Assembly (NCBI RefSeq): GCF_963678635.1
Contig: NC_087067.1
Span: 31,594,401-31,658,400 of the forward strand
Direction of reading: 5' to 3'
Source of the DNA: Symsagittifera roscoffensis
Taxonomy: Eukaryota; Xenacoelomorpha; Acoela; Convolutidae
DNA length: 64,000 nt
Part shown: piece after piece, positions 26,492 to 37,060 of the stretch
How the letters are laid out: each line of letters starts with the position of its first letter
Numbering within the stretch: position 1 is the first letter of the stretch
The notes under the pieces: generated by a model
What the model was told of the DNA's origin: nothing
The model's database searches: none
Seen by the model: the letters and a program-made list of their open reading frames with translations, nothing else
Program-made: the position numbers and the translations under genes

Positions 26492-26716
26492 TCATTGCAA
26501 ACCAGCCTGGTCATTTAGGTCTGAGAAACTCTCTTGAAAAGTTCTCCAGGGATCCATCTGACCTAATTGAACCAAGAAGGCAAGTTCCTCCTTACATTTT
26601 TTTGAATCTTCAACGTCAGAAAAAACGGAACTAACTAAACTATTAAACGAAGTATCAACAGTGCATATTGCTATTTCAACAAGTAACTGGAGCTCTAAAT
26701 AAGCTTGCAACTGCAT
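26492..26716 (-). CDS. Overlapping downstream ORF, doubtful
   Basis: A 74-codon frame with an ATG at 26716 overlaps the last 14 codons of the Mlx frame in another phase and continues past its stop. It has no recognised domain. It could be part of the 3' UTR, or an alternative 3' end of Mlx if that transcript is spliced. The Mlx frame already reaches the expected C-terminus of the family, so I think it is not coding. Confidence 0.15.
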   Translation of the reverse strand: MQLQAYLELQLLVEIAICTVDTSFNSLVSSVFSDVEDSKKCKEELAFLVQLGQMDPWRTFQESFSDLNDQAGLQ

Positions 26717-27398
26717 TTCTCATTCGCATTAGCGAACTCTCGGCAAACTGATGCAGGAAATTAGGAGTGCAGTAAAGTTCGGCCCACTTGAGAAGAGTTT
26801 CTGCCAGCCTTGGAAAATTGTCCATGCAGACATACTGCCGAAATGATTCATAAAGGTTGTCCATAACATCGCGAAACACGGCAAATGCTTGAACCTGAGA
26901 TACAGTTCGAACTCCTGGAGCTTCTCCCTTTGAAGTGATGACTGAAGAACAAATATGTTTCATTGTCCCTGCTGCCATAAGTTCCCTTTCTATTTGACTT
27001 TTTTCTTCACGCAGATTTTTGATATCAGTTTCAAGCGAATCAATATAATTCGAAGCTCTATTCAAAATATTTGCATGGCTCATTTTGGAAGTATTCTCGG
27101 GCTGACCGCAACCACGTAAGCACATTTGTGCAAGTTTATCGTATCCAGTCTTGATCATATCTCGTCGCTTCTTCTCTGAAGCTGTCTGCAAAGGCCTTTT
27201 TATCTCACCGGTCTCGTCAACATTATCATCAGACTGGTTACTGTAGTCGTTCATCATCGAAGAAGAACCAGAGTCATTTGGTTCTCCTTTAAACCCGTTC
27301 AAAAACGACATAACATGTCTATGTCTCATTTCATGTTCATTTTGAGATTGAAAAGTACCGTATTGTTGTATCTCGGACGACGCAATTTCTTCTTCCAT
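26676..27398 (-). CDS. Mlx: Mlx-like bHLH-zipper transcription factor
   Basis: A 240-codon uninterrupted frame from ATG (27398) to TGA. Family knowledge: Mlx pairs with Mondo/ChREBP proteins or Mxd proteins and binds E-box/ChoRE DNA to control sugar and lipid metabolism. Seen here: an acidic, Ser-rich N-terminus (residues 43-62), basic region KRPLQTASEKKRRD at 67-80, helix-loop-helix to about 120, leucines 122, 129 and 140 for the zipper, and a C-terminal dimerisation/cytoplasmic-localisation region (about 165-235: VQAFAVFRDVMDNLYESFRQ, LLKWAELYCTPNFLHQ). Length matches the shorter vertebrate Mlx isoforms. The basic-region His that contacts the E-box is Gln71; Glu75, Arg78 and Arg79 are kept. 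The frame can be read eight codons further upstream but only with a TTG start. No intron is present. The TTTTTTAAG just before ATCG-ATG could be a splice or trans-splice acceptor. Confidence 0.85.
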   Translation of the reverse strand: MEEEIASSEIQQYGTFQSQNEHEMRHRHVMSFLNGFKGEPNDSGSSSMMNDYSNQSDDNVDETGEIKRPLQTASEKKRRDMIKTGYDKLAQMCLRGCGQPENTSKMSHANILNRASNYIDSLETDIKNLREEKSQIERELMAAGTMKHICSSVITSKGEAPGVRTVSQVQAFAVFRDVMDNLYESFRQYVCMDNFPRLAETLLKWAELYCTPNFLHQFAESSLMRMRNAVASLFRAPVTC

Positions 27399-27533
27399 CG
27401 ATCTTAAAAAAGCGGATAACAAAAACGATAAAAAATTATGAACTCCAAAAACACTTTTGGTTTCTTTTTAATTCAATGAATTAGATGAAACAAGACTCAA
27501 ATTATTGTATGAAAGGGCAGACAATCGTAGTAG
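27399..27533 (-). promoter_or_regulatory. Residual upstream region of Mlx
   Basis: Only 135 bp separate the Mlx ATG from the first base of the large gypsy LTR. The minus strand shows T-rich stretches ending in CGCTTTTTTAAG five bases before the ATG, a possible 3' splice site. No TATA box stands out. If the Mlx promoter lies further upstream, it is now beyond 46035. Confidence 0.4.
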
Positions 27534-28445
27534 TGTGACATTCGACCAGAATGGACAAAAATGCAGATTCGGCGATTTCGAATAGTTAGCAGCTAACCTT
27601 CCGAATTGACAGTTTTGAGAGATAAGTGACGTTATCGGGACGATTAGTCAAACGGTGAAGGTCAAGATATTCTGGTATTTTGAAATTTTAAAAATTCGAA
27701 CTGAGAAGTCGCACTTCTGAGAAACGGCAAAAACCGCCATTTTGGAAGAAAACCAGAAGAAAATCAGAACAACAATAGTTGCGATAGTGATAACTACGAG
27801 GATTGCGATAGAAAAACAACAACGAATTGCAGAGTTAGCAGAGACCGTTCCGAGTTGCAACGATTGTGTCGCTACAATCGTTGCAAGGCCGTTCACAACA
27901 ACGGTGAAGGGTAGAAGAACAGCCTTCCGGAAGGAAGATAAGGTTGTTATTTCTCCGGATTCAAGAATCCGGAGGGGTCTCGGGACTGGAACTTATATCA
28001 TTTTAGAGAGACTTTTAGCTTCCCTATTATGTCCTGAATTGAATTTATTTAACATCTGAATTTATTTTACGAAGATGAGAAGCTAGGAGTTGGGGGAAAG
28101 GGTTGATCCATCTTCGATGGAGATGATGATTTTTATCTACTGAACAAAAACAATAGTAATATAATAAGTAGTGGTAGCCCTGTTTTTAGGAGTGACCTCG
28201 TGGTCCGGGGATACTGAGACCCAGCCATGAGCTCACTAATTTTGCATGCAAAAAGTTAATTTGAGCGTTCTGGTCGAAGCCGGAGAACAGTAACGTTTTT
28301 GTCGACCCGATGTTGAAAAGACCACCAAAAGAACAGGCTTTGGTAGAGACGGTGAAAACACCTAGAGCTCTGTTTAGACGTTGGCCAGTCGTCTTAGAAC
28401 CTAGATTTATTTTCCGTCGATATGTACTTCCGGGCGAATGTTACA
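27534..28445 (+). repeat. 5' LTR of the large gypsy element
   Basis: 912 bp, starting TGTGACATTCGACC and ending GCGAATGTTACA. It matches 44700-45605 on the plus strand and 51334-52244 on the minus strand. ORFs in it (27742-28059, 28310-28492, 27648-27896 minus) are not convincing genes. It contains a perfect 13-bp inverted repeat at 27855-27886. TATA-like candidates are CTTATATCATT near 27991 and TATAATAAG near 28160. Confidence 0.9.
27855..27886 (+). repeat. 13-bp stem, 6-nt loop hairpin in the LTR
   Basis: TTGCAACGATTGT, loop GTCGCT, ACAATCGTTGCAA: a perfect stem. The same hairpin is at 45014-45045 in the 3' LTR. In the solo LTR (51888-51919) the fourth pair has changed from C-G to T-A on both arms, so pairing is kept. 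Confidence 0.85.
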
Positions 28446-31312
28446 TAGATGTTTTTATGGCGCTCCTGGGTGTTATTTTTTTAGCATCATGACCGGCAGA
28501 ACCGTTAACGAGCACTCCGCGCCGAGCTGATGCTCATAATAACGCCCTTAATAGGCCCTAACTGCCGGGGCGGAAGGTTAGTTTGGAACCCAAAAGCCTT
28601 CCGGATTACCGTGAATAGCTTTTTAACCTAGTTATGACCGAAAATTCACGTTCCAGAAAGGGTGGGGGGATCGGCCGTCCCCTCTGTCCCTGAGAGTTTT
28701 GTGACCAAAATCACTTAAGGATATACAAGAAACCAAACAAAAAGTAGTATAGTACCCAAGAAAAACGAAAAAAACATAAAAAAATAACCGAAAAAACCAA
28801 AAACAGTAAAATAGTAAAAATTCAGTAGAAATCATCCCCCATTCAAGATACGATCCGACCCTCCCGTTTGTTGTTGATAGATATATTGTTGTTACAGGCA
28901 TTTATATCAATCAGGATCGTTACGATCATTTTTGTGGCCCGTTTGTGAAGCTTGTACTGTAGGGTTATTGGAGTACTTAAGCACGTTAATGCTAATTTGC
29001 GCTCAATCCGGAAGGGTCTGCTGATTTGCGCTCAATCCGGAAGGGTCTCGGGATTACTGAAGAAGACTGATCCGGCAAGCAGTACAAGGATTGACAAGAA
29101 GGGGCTCAACGACAACAACAGTCGACTGTTGGGTATCGTTAACAAGTTTTGTATCCCTTTTGGTACAAAAAGTAAGATAGTAATCTGTGGGGGGCTCGAC
29201 AATGCTGCACTGTAGTGACCCTTCACCGAACTGCGAAAATCCGAGTTAGGCACCTTAATTCGGATATTGAACAAACGCGGAGGGGTATAGTATTACTAAA
29301 TTGTTACTTATATTAATACTCCTATATCGTTTTTCATTGAAAAACACAGTAAGCGGACCGGTTTTTAGGGTAAAAATAGCGATATTTTGATCCCCCCACA
29401 AATCGCGATTTTTGAAATATCGATATTTTTTGAAACGGAAAAAAGCGCTAAATTAGTGAGTTACATCGTAACTGTGCTAGTATAATAGGTAGAATTGGTT
29501 GAGTTTGAGTTAGGACAGTAGAAATAGTTGTTCGGGCAACGTCCACTAGTGAATCTACAGGTTTTAAGACCCGTTTCCCGAAAGCCTTCCGGATTACAGA
29601 GAAATCGAACTTAACGTGTTTGATTCAGTGGATTCATCAATCTGGAGGGGTCCGAATAGCATAGTTTTTCGCAAATTTTTTCAACTAAAGCGTTTCAGAT
29701 CGGATTTTTTGCATTGAACTAGAAGAGTATAGGCCTTTTGAGCTGGGATCAATAATTTTTAGGTCGAAAAAAAAACAGAATTGCGGAAAAAGTTAGGCGG
29801 AACCTATAAGTGAGAAAAATTTTGAAATTATGTAAAAGACGTTTTGGTTAATAATTTTGGAACGACTTGACAGATCCAGTTGATCTTGGTACCATTAGAT
29901 CAGAAATTAGCTGAGCTTACTAATAAGAACAAAAATTATTCGAAAAAGCGTGAAAACTTTTTGAGGTTGTTTTTAGAAAATTTACCAATTCGGGAGGGTA
30001 GACCCCTCACGTTTTATAAAAAAAAATTTGGAAAGCCCTTACACCCCCTACCAAAGGGTAGAAACGGTTGAATAAGGCAATTTTACGCTGTTCTAGAAGA
30101 ATAGGGAAGGCTAAAGGCACCAGAAAACCTTGATCGAGCAGAAATTAGGCTAGCGATAAGACCCTTCACCGTTAGCGTGAATTGTCAAGTAAGAGGCTTA
30201 ACTTCAATCCGGAAGGGTCCGGGGACGGACCACATACCCTTCTTAGTTGATACAAACGGCATAATAGCATCGGAGAACGTATCCGGAGGGGTATAGGTTG
30301 AAAATCAAGGAAGTCTCCGAAAAGCTATTTTTACAAAACTGGAGGGGTCCCAATCCGGAGGGGTCCAAACTTTTCCTAATTTGGAGGGGTCCCAATCCGG
30401 AGGGGTCTTGTTTTCACAAAACCGGAGGGGTCCCAATCCAGAGGGGACTCAACTTTGCCAATCCGGAGGGATACCAATTTTGGCAATCCGGAGGGGTACT
30501 ATTTTTGCCAATCCGGAGGGGTACTGTTTTTTGTCAACCCGGAGGGGTATTATTTTTGTTAAAGGACTTAAGTAAACAGAAGAAAAGATAATAGTGAGGG
30601 GTGTTAGATTATTAAGAGACAGGCTAGGAACCAGTGACTGCACTGGTAACTCGCCTTTCAAAAAAGACCAGACCAAAACAAAACAGGTCCAAACTCGGAT
30701 ATTCGCGACACTAACTCTAAATTAAAAAAGAGTATGTAACTCATTGGTTTGGATTGAAATCCAAAACGTTTTTGAGAAAAGTGACTGCACTGAGGATTTT
30801 AGTAGGTCTAGCTCGGGCAGTCCGAAGGCAGATAGGTAACAGGAGACTCGGTGGGTGCAATGGACGCCCACTTGAGAAGATTACTACCTTCAAGTTTTGT
30901 CTGTTTGGTGCAGCACCAAGCAGGGAAAGCTCTTTCTTTATGTACAAGTTCGACTATTGTACTGCGACTAACTAAAAGTACAAAACACATACGTTTTTCA
31001 TAAAAATATTCTTATTTTGTTATTTCAGGTTTTAAATCAACAATTTGTGCTTGATTGGGTAGTGAGTACACTATCTTTTAAATTGACTGATATCATCATA
31101 CTGTGCTAGTTCTCAAATCTTACGACTAATAATCGATTAGTGGGAATAAATTGTATATACGCTGTACTTTGATAACATACAAGGATTCGTGGCCACTATT
31201 TAATAGAAACTTTTGGAATTTATTGTGTTGTGTTATTATTATCAGTAATCAAACTAAAAGGACACTAGCAATCGAATTGAGTGTATAGGCAGTAAGAAGT
31301 GATAAATTGAAA
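28446..31312 (+). other. Long leader between 5' LTR and gag
   Basis: About 2.9 kb with no recognised protein. The first 64 bp recur after the 3' LTR (45606-45669). TGGCGCTCCTGGGTG at 28458, 12 bp after the LTR, begins with TGG and could be the primer-binding site, though its tRNA is not clear. The phrase TCCGGAAGGGTC or TCCGGAGGGGT recurs many times (28988-29050 as a direct repeat, 30210, 30285, and a dense cluster at 30340-30560). TTATTTCAG|G at 31021-31029 looks like a 3' splice site 284 bp before the gag ATG, so the leader may be spliced from gag mRNA. Small ORFs here (28952-29215, 29880-30071, 30298-30591) follow the repeats and are not supported. Confidence 0.6.
30340..30560 (+). repeat. 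Cluster of AATCCGGAGGGGT motifs
   Basis: About eleven copies of CCGGAGGGGT, mostly preceded by AAT and followed by CC or AC, spaced 16-35 bp. Spacers differ (TTTTGCC, TTTCACAAA, TTTTTGTC), so the G-rich core is what is conserved. The motif resembles the element's own polypurine-tract flank CCGGGGAGTA. The protein translation of this array (repeated RRGPNPEG) is a by-product. Confidence 0.85.
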
Positions 31313-34300
31313 ATGAGTCTAGACAAGTCAAGGATACCTAAACTAGGTGATAGCTCCAGGAAATTCATACCTGACAAGCAAAGAAAAGCAATGACCAACC
31401 CCTTTGTGGAACGGATCACACGAACCCGGACCGACAAAGGGGAGACGGTTTCAGGCAGAATGGTTGAAACCAGGAGTCAAAAGTCCTCAGAAGAGCGAAA
31501 AGCTATGCTAGAAGTGGAGGTGCATCCGGACCAGGCCATGAATGAGAACCGGGAAATACATGGACCAGAGGGGAGAGGAAACAGAAGGCTGGCGAGTGAA
31601 TCTACTCCGGTAGAACAAGGCCAAGATTTTGCCACTTCCACCGGGACACTGGACCGAGAGGAGATGTCGGAACTATCCGACATGTCTACTGAAATTGTGG
31701 CAAGTAGAAGATCTCCCTCAGACAACACCATGATGGCAGGCGTGACGGAGAATCAGGCAAGGCAACGTCCTCATCGTTTTCAGAAAGAGTGAAGAACACT
31801 TTCGGAAACATCTTTCCATTCACCATGGGAGTGGGTACAGGAGATGAAGGTGAATCCCAGGAGGAAGAAGAGGACGATGAGGAGCACTTGACTTTGGATC
31901 TCGAGTCAGCCTCAATAGTTCGACCCAGTAGAATGAGGCATACACCGACAGAAAGACTGGAACCATGGACAAGTTTGGTGTGGTGAGAACGATAAGCAAA
32001 GACACAAACACATCTGGCCAGTCAAGAGATTTTGTGAGTATGACAAATTCGGAAACGCGAACTGAGGAGAATATAAACATAGGGCTAAGCAACGCATCGG
32101 CGGATCCAGAGGTGGATAATGAAAAGACGTCGAGGCAGAGAATCAAAGCCCGAATCTCGACCAGTACCAAGCTACCCGTGATCGACAGGGTGACACCGCC
32201 ATTTGTGACGCCACTAGAAGAACAAGGAGCATCAATTGATCAAGCCTTGAACAACATAGTGGGCAGAATAGGAGAACAAAATGAACAGATGTCCATAAGA
32301 TTGAGTGAACTAGAAAGAGCAGTCCACGTTGAAAGAGAAAGTCTGCGGGAAGAAATAAACCGCAATAGGCAAGAAGTTGGTAGAAGCGAAAAACGCTTGA
32401 AGGAAAGAACGGATGAACACATAGCGAAGAACTTGTCGCGCATGACAAGAGAAGCGGAACAGAGCGAGTTACGCTTAAAAGACGACATGGAGAAGTTGAG
32501 AATTCAGCAAGAGCAGTCTCTTGGGACTCTTGACACAAAGATAGATGCGATGATGGAGAGGCGAACTCAGGCTATCATGGATAGGTTGGACGGGCTACTA
32601 GGCAACAAGAGTGGACCAAGAGAAGGGGAACCGAACTCGGGAGGTCCCAGCAGGGAGCCGAGGGTGAACTTCAATGACCAACAGAATAGGAGAAGGACAT
32701 ATGGATCCACTAGAGGTAGGGGCAGTTCAGCAGGCTATACCACAGGGGATAATAGAAAATGGGGCCCAAACTTTAGAGGAAGTTCAACTGGCAATAGACA
32801 GACTTCAAACGAACGACCGACGCAAGGCACACATGCGACAGGGAGAGGTGATTCCAGGAACAGGAGTCATGCAAGCCCAGGGATGAGTCATGCGTGCCAA
32901 GGAAGAAGCAATCCCGGCAATTCGGATAAAAATGATATACTAAATACAGAACCCTTATCAGGGGGCGAAGATACTCAGGCGGGGCATTCAAGAGATGCTA
33001 TAGCAATGGCCACAGCCTTTGAACCCTTAAACATGTCTTTGGAGACATTCCTGACGAGGTTATCCAGAACCAATGAACGCTGTGAAAAGTCCAGAAGAGT
33101 CTTTAAGAAACCAAGATGCTACAAGGACGAATCTGATGGATGCATTGACACCTGGAAACTGCATTTTGAGGAAGAAGACCTGTCAGAAAGGCAAGAGTGC
33201 AGTGCGCTCACCAGTAACTTGGAATGGACAGCCCTAAACTGTGTGATGGCCAGAAAGCAATACCAGCGGGATACTGCTGAGAAAATTTTTGAAATCTTGT
33301 TGAATCGTTTTGGCTCAGGGGTGCAGGGACACCAAGCAATGATGCGCTTCGAGAAAAGGAGGCAACGAGAAAATGAGACGATAGACAAGTTTCTAGACGA
33401 TTTAGAGATGCTTAGAAGGCGTAGCCAACCGGACGAGTGGAACAGGAGGATGAACCTGGCGGTAGCCTCGAAATTCATCGATGGTGTGAAGAATGATGAA
33501 CTTCTTACAATGTTAGCAACACATTACACACTACTATCAACCAATGCGCCGACACCAGAGGAGTTGAGGCTCAAGTCAAAAGAATATCTTTTACTGAAAC
33601 CTCCATCGAGATCTGGATATTACAAGAACAATTACGGCAATTTTAACAACGGACCAGCAAACCAAGGGAAGAACTGGTATAAACCGAGGGGCGATATGGA
33701 CAAGAGGCGCTCTTGTGCAAATTGCGTTCGACGGACCATCATGTGTCAGCATGCCCAACTTATAAATAGGGCATGAAAGCAATAGGTTTTAGCCTCGAGG
33801 ACGAGGATGCGTCAGAAGTCGATCATGAAGATTTCATGAGAGGAGTAATTGCAAATTTTGGCCTGAAATGTTTCTTTTGCAACTTGGAAGGTCATTTTAA
33901 ATCGGATTTTCCGCAATTCTGGGATGTTGTGGCAGACATCAAGCATCCAAGGCATGAGGAAGCTTTATCGGGTGTGAAAGCCAACAAGGCTCGCCTATTG
34001 AGTGAAGCGGAAGCGCGCAGAAAAGAAAAACCGCAAGAGCTGGCAACGAAGAAAATGCAAGCGGTAACAGAAGAGACATGTGAACCGGAACCGGTGACTG
34101 CGGCGGACGACTTCAAGATTGATTATAAGGCAGCCGCGAGGGACGCTCTAAATAGAGTGCAGCAGGAACTGGTAACGAAAGAAATCGAGCAAAAAGTGAA
34201 GCTCGAATTGGAAAATGCGAAACTACAGGAGAAGCTGAATACCTTCGAGGCAACAGAAGTCGAAAAGACAAAGGCACTAAGTAGTTTGAGCATGCTAATG

Positions 34301-34357
34301 CGATCTCCGGGCAGAGGTTCGGTATGGTGCCACAAGGAAGCAAAATACAGTCAATAA
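31313..34357 (+). pseudogene. gag polyprotein of the large gypsy element, frameshifted
   Basis: First ATG at 31313. The frame changes at about 31789 (to 31986) and 31965, runs open to 33776, then shifts again to 33773-34357. In order: Thr/Ser/Arg-rich N-terminus; acidic stretch EEEEDDEEH near 31862; coiled coil about 32200-32600 (heptads around ELERAVHVERESLREEINRN); Gly/Arg-rich RGRGSS region 32690-32940; retrotransposon-gag core about 33090-33600 with LNRFGSGVQGHQAMMRFEKR; two zinc knuckles. Knuckle 1 begins SCANC at 33710 and needs a one-base slip to reach its H and C. Knuckle 2 (33868-33910) reads CFFCNLEGHFKSDF, with Phe in place of the last Cys. Gag would coat RNA in the cytoplasmic particle. 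Two of its breaks and the lost Cys say this copy is not functional. Confidence 0.8.
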
Positions 34358-35100
34358 TCTCGGTAGCGGGACACCAGGTAATCAGAAATCCGAGTGAACC
34401 ATCAGAGTTCACTTTGATGCATGTGGACACATATGCAGATTATCTGAGGCAGGTGGAGCCACGCACTGAGTCGAGAGCTGTGCGAGCACTACTAACAACG
34501 GGTGGCCCTCGCATAAAGAAGCTTCATGGGCGCTACGTGGAAGTCTATGGACCGTATCAAGTGATGCTGAACGTAGATGGAATTAGTATCTACACTAGGA
34601 CATACGTAACAACAGACAGTAACCAGATAGGGCAGATCTATTTGGGTGAAGAGGAACTCAAAGTCCGCAGGATAGGCCATGACGCCATGATGGAGCAAGA
34701 CGCAGTACACATTGGATACGAAGCAGATGTGACTACACATCTGCTCGACACCAACGGAAAGAAAATCGGAGTCACAGGGCTTCTGGACACAGGAGCGGTA
34801 GTCAGTGTGATGCCGATAAAGACTTGGGAAAGAATGGGCCTCACGAGGGAAGATCTAATTCCGACGAATCTCCGACTGGCAGCAGCCAATTGAGGAGCGA
34901 TTTAAGTAGCCGGAACAACACCAATAACGGTCTTCCACATGGGAGGACGGGATCTTTGGATGAGCTTCCTGGTGGTAGAGAATTTGGACGATGCCGACTA
35001 ATTTATCTTGGGCAGAGATTTTGTCAGGAATTTTGACGTGATGATTGACTTGAACAACGGTCTAATAAGGATTAGGAACCCGGATCGGAAGTATGTTAAG
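34324..35100 (+). pseudogene. Retropepsin-like protease of the large gypsy element
   Basis: The active-site triad region LLDTGAVVSVMP is at 34780-34815 (catalytic Asp codon 34786-34788). The matching ILGRDFVRNFD block near 35004 closes the fold. Between them two stops (34891-34893 and shortly after) interrupt the frame, so one polypeptide cannot span the domain. Upstream, 34324-34700 encodes a conserved but unnamed region. The enzyme would cut Gag-Pol into its parts. Confidence 0.8.
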
Positions 35101-37060
35101 AAACCAAATAATAGAATAATAACAGACGAAAACAAGGTACCAATTTTTTTAGACAGAAAAGTAAAACTACAGCCGGGACAAGCAGTGGTAGCAATTTTTA
35201 GAATGAGAAATTTAAATTCGTTAGGTGATAGTAAACAGGTTTGTTTGGAACCTAATCCAAATAGTCAAAGTTCAGTGATTTTAGGCCGGAGCTTCTCGGT
35301 AACTCGAAACGGACTGTGTGTTAGTGTGTCATTGAACACAATGGACACCACGGTTTCAATCCAGCGTGGAAAGAAACTTGGTTACGCTTTGCCGATGAGG
35401 ACCGACTATAAAGAGACACAAAACTTGAAGAAACATAGTGTGAAAGACTGTCCTTATCATGCCAATAAAGATAAAATTTTAAAAAGGATTAATGAATTAA
35501 AATCTATTCATAAATTGTTTTCAATGAAGTCCGAAACGGACGACGGCTTATCGAGCTGCTCGAATTTTCCGGAACAACCCTCGTCATATGGGCTAGAGTC
35601 TGACAAACTGGTTTTGCCAGAGATAGAACTCTTAAAAGGGAAAATAGGCGAGGGAGATTTTGAATTGCTTCGGGAGGTTTTAAATCGGAACGCGGATGTA
35701 TTTTCAAAACATAAGGCGGATATCGGTTGCTGTAATTCCGTCGAACACGAAATCGAACTTGAGGAAGACGCTGTTCCCCATAGGGAAGGCGCAAGGCGAA
35801 TGACGCCACATAAATTGGAAGCGTGCCGAGCGGAAATAGAAATGTTGCTCGAATACGACATGATAGAACCCTCAAAATTGCCATGGGCTTGCGGGGTAGT
35901 AATGGCGAAAAAGAAAGGGAGCAGCTTAGGTTTTGTTGCGACTTTCGCTACTTGAACGCGGTGACGATAAAAGATGCGTACCCGATACCGCGAATAGACG
36001 AGAGCCTCTCTGAACTTGGTGATGCCAAGTTCTTCACCACATTGGACTTGGGTTCTGCCTTCTGGCAGGTGCCTCTGTGGAAGAAGTATAGAGAAAAGAC
36101 CGGATTCGCGTGTGAATTGGGGTTGTACCAGTGGAAGAGGATGCCCTTCGGCTTGTGCAACGCAACGGCCACTTTTCAAAGACTGATGGCTCAGGCTTTG
36201 ACCAGAGTGACAAAGAAGTACGGGAATCTTGTGATGTGTTACGTGGATGACGTAGTCATAGCAACACCGACCCTGGAAGACCACATTGATTGGCTCGATG
36301 AGGTTTTTGGATGCATGAAAAGAGCAGGCTTGAAATGCAAACCATCGAAATGTGAAATCCTTAGGGATTCGATCAAGTATCTAGGAAGAATGGTAGACGG
36401 GCATGGTGTGAGGGCTGACCCGGAAGCAGTAGAAGCTGTGTTGACATGGAAGGCTCCGAGAACCGACACACAGCTCATGAGCTTCTTAGGGTTTGCCAAC
36501 TATTACCGTGAGTTCATAAAAGGATATGCAGACAAGGTGTATCCGATGCAGAAGCTGATGCGCAACAAAAGGAAAAAGTTCGAATGGAGCGATGAAGCTC
36601 AAACGGCCTTTGAGAACATAAAGTGGGAACTGTGCGAGGCACCAGTACTAGGCATGCCTACTGAAAAGGGCATGTATGTTCTTGACACAGACGCATCAGT
36701 AGTGGCCATCTCGGGAATACTGCATCAGGAGCAATAATGAAATGGGAGAACCGTTCTCCGTCCCATAGCATATGGCAGTAAGGTGTTGAGTGACACTGAG
36801 ATGAAATATGGTGCACCAAAAGCAGAAATGTTTGCAGTAGTCACATTTGAGGAAAAGTACCGCGCATACTTGGGGAGCGCTCCCTTTAAGTTACGCGTGT
36901 GCAACAGGGCGTTATCCTGGTTGAAGGCATACTCGATGGATCAGAGTTATATAGGAAGGTGGATAGTGAGATTAGATGGCTACCACATAATAATGGAGCA
37001 CAGGATGCGTGTCAAACACCAGAATGCTGACAGCCTCAGCAAGAAAACCGAGTTCTATGA
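35008..37060 (+). pseudogene. Reverse transcriptase and RNase H of the large gypsy element
   Basis: RT begins in the 35008-35955 frame (DMIEPSKLPWACGVVMAKKK) and continues after a shift in 35823-36737: LRFCCDFRYLNAV near 35931, TTLDLGSAFWQVPL near 36040, MPFGLCNATATFQRLM near 36143, YVDD catalytic motif at 36240-36251, and LGFANYYREFIKGYADK near 36488 in the connection region. RNase H starts with YVLDTDASVVAISGIL at 36676; the TAA at 36735 and a further shift move it to the 36783 frame, where AEMFAVVTFEEKYRAYL and HQNADSLSKKTEFY (near 37018) close it. In the order RT-RNase H before integrase this is Ty3/gypsy. Active-site residues survive but the frame does not. Confidence 0.9.

Noticed and set aside
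30298-30591. Repeat protein with RRGPNPEG-like motifs
   Set aside because: The peptide repeat follows from the CCGGAGGGGT nucleotide motif and appears in two frames at once. Spacing is irregular.
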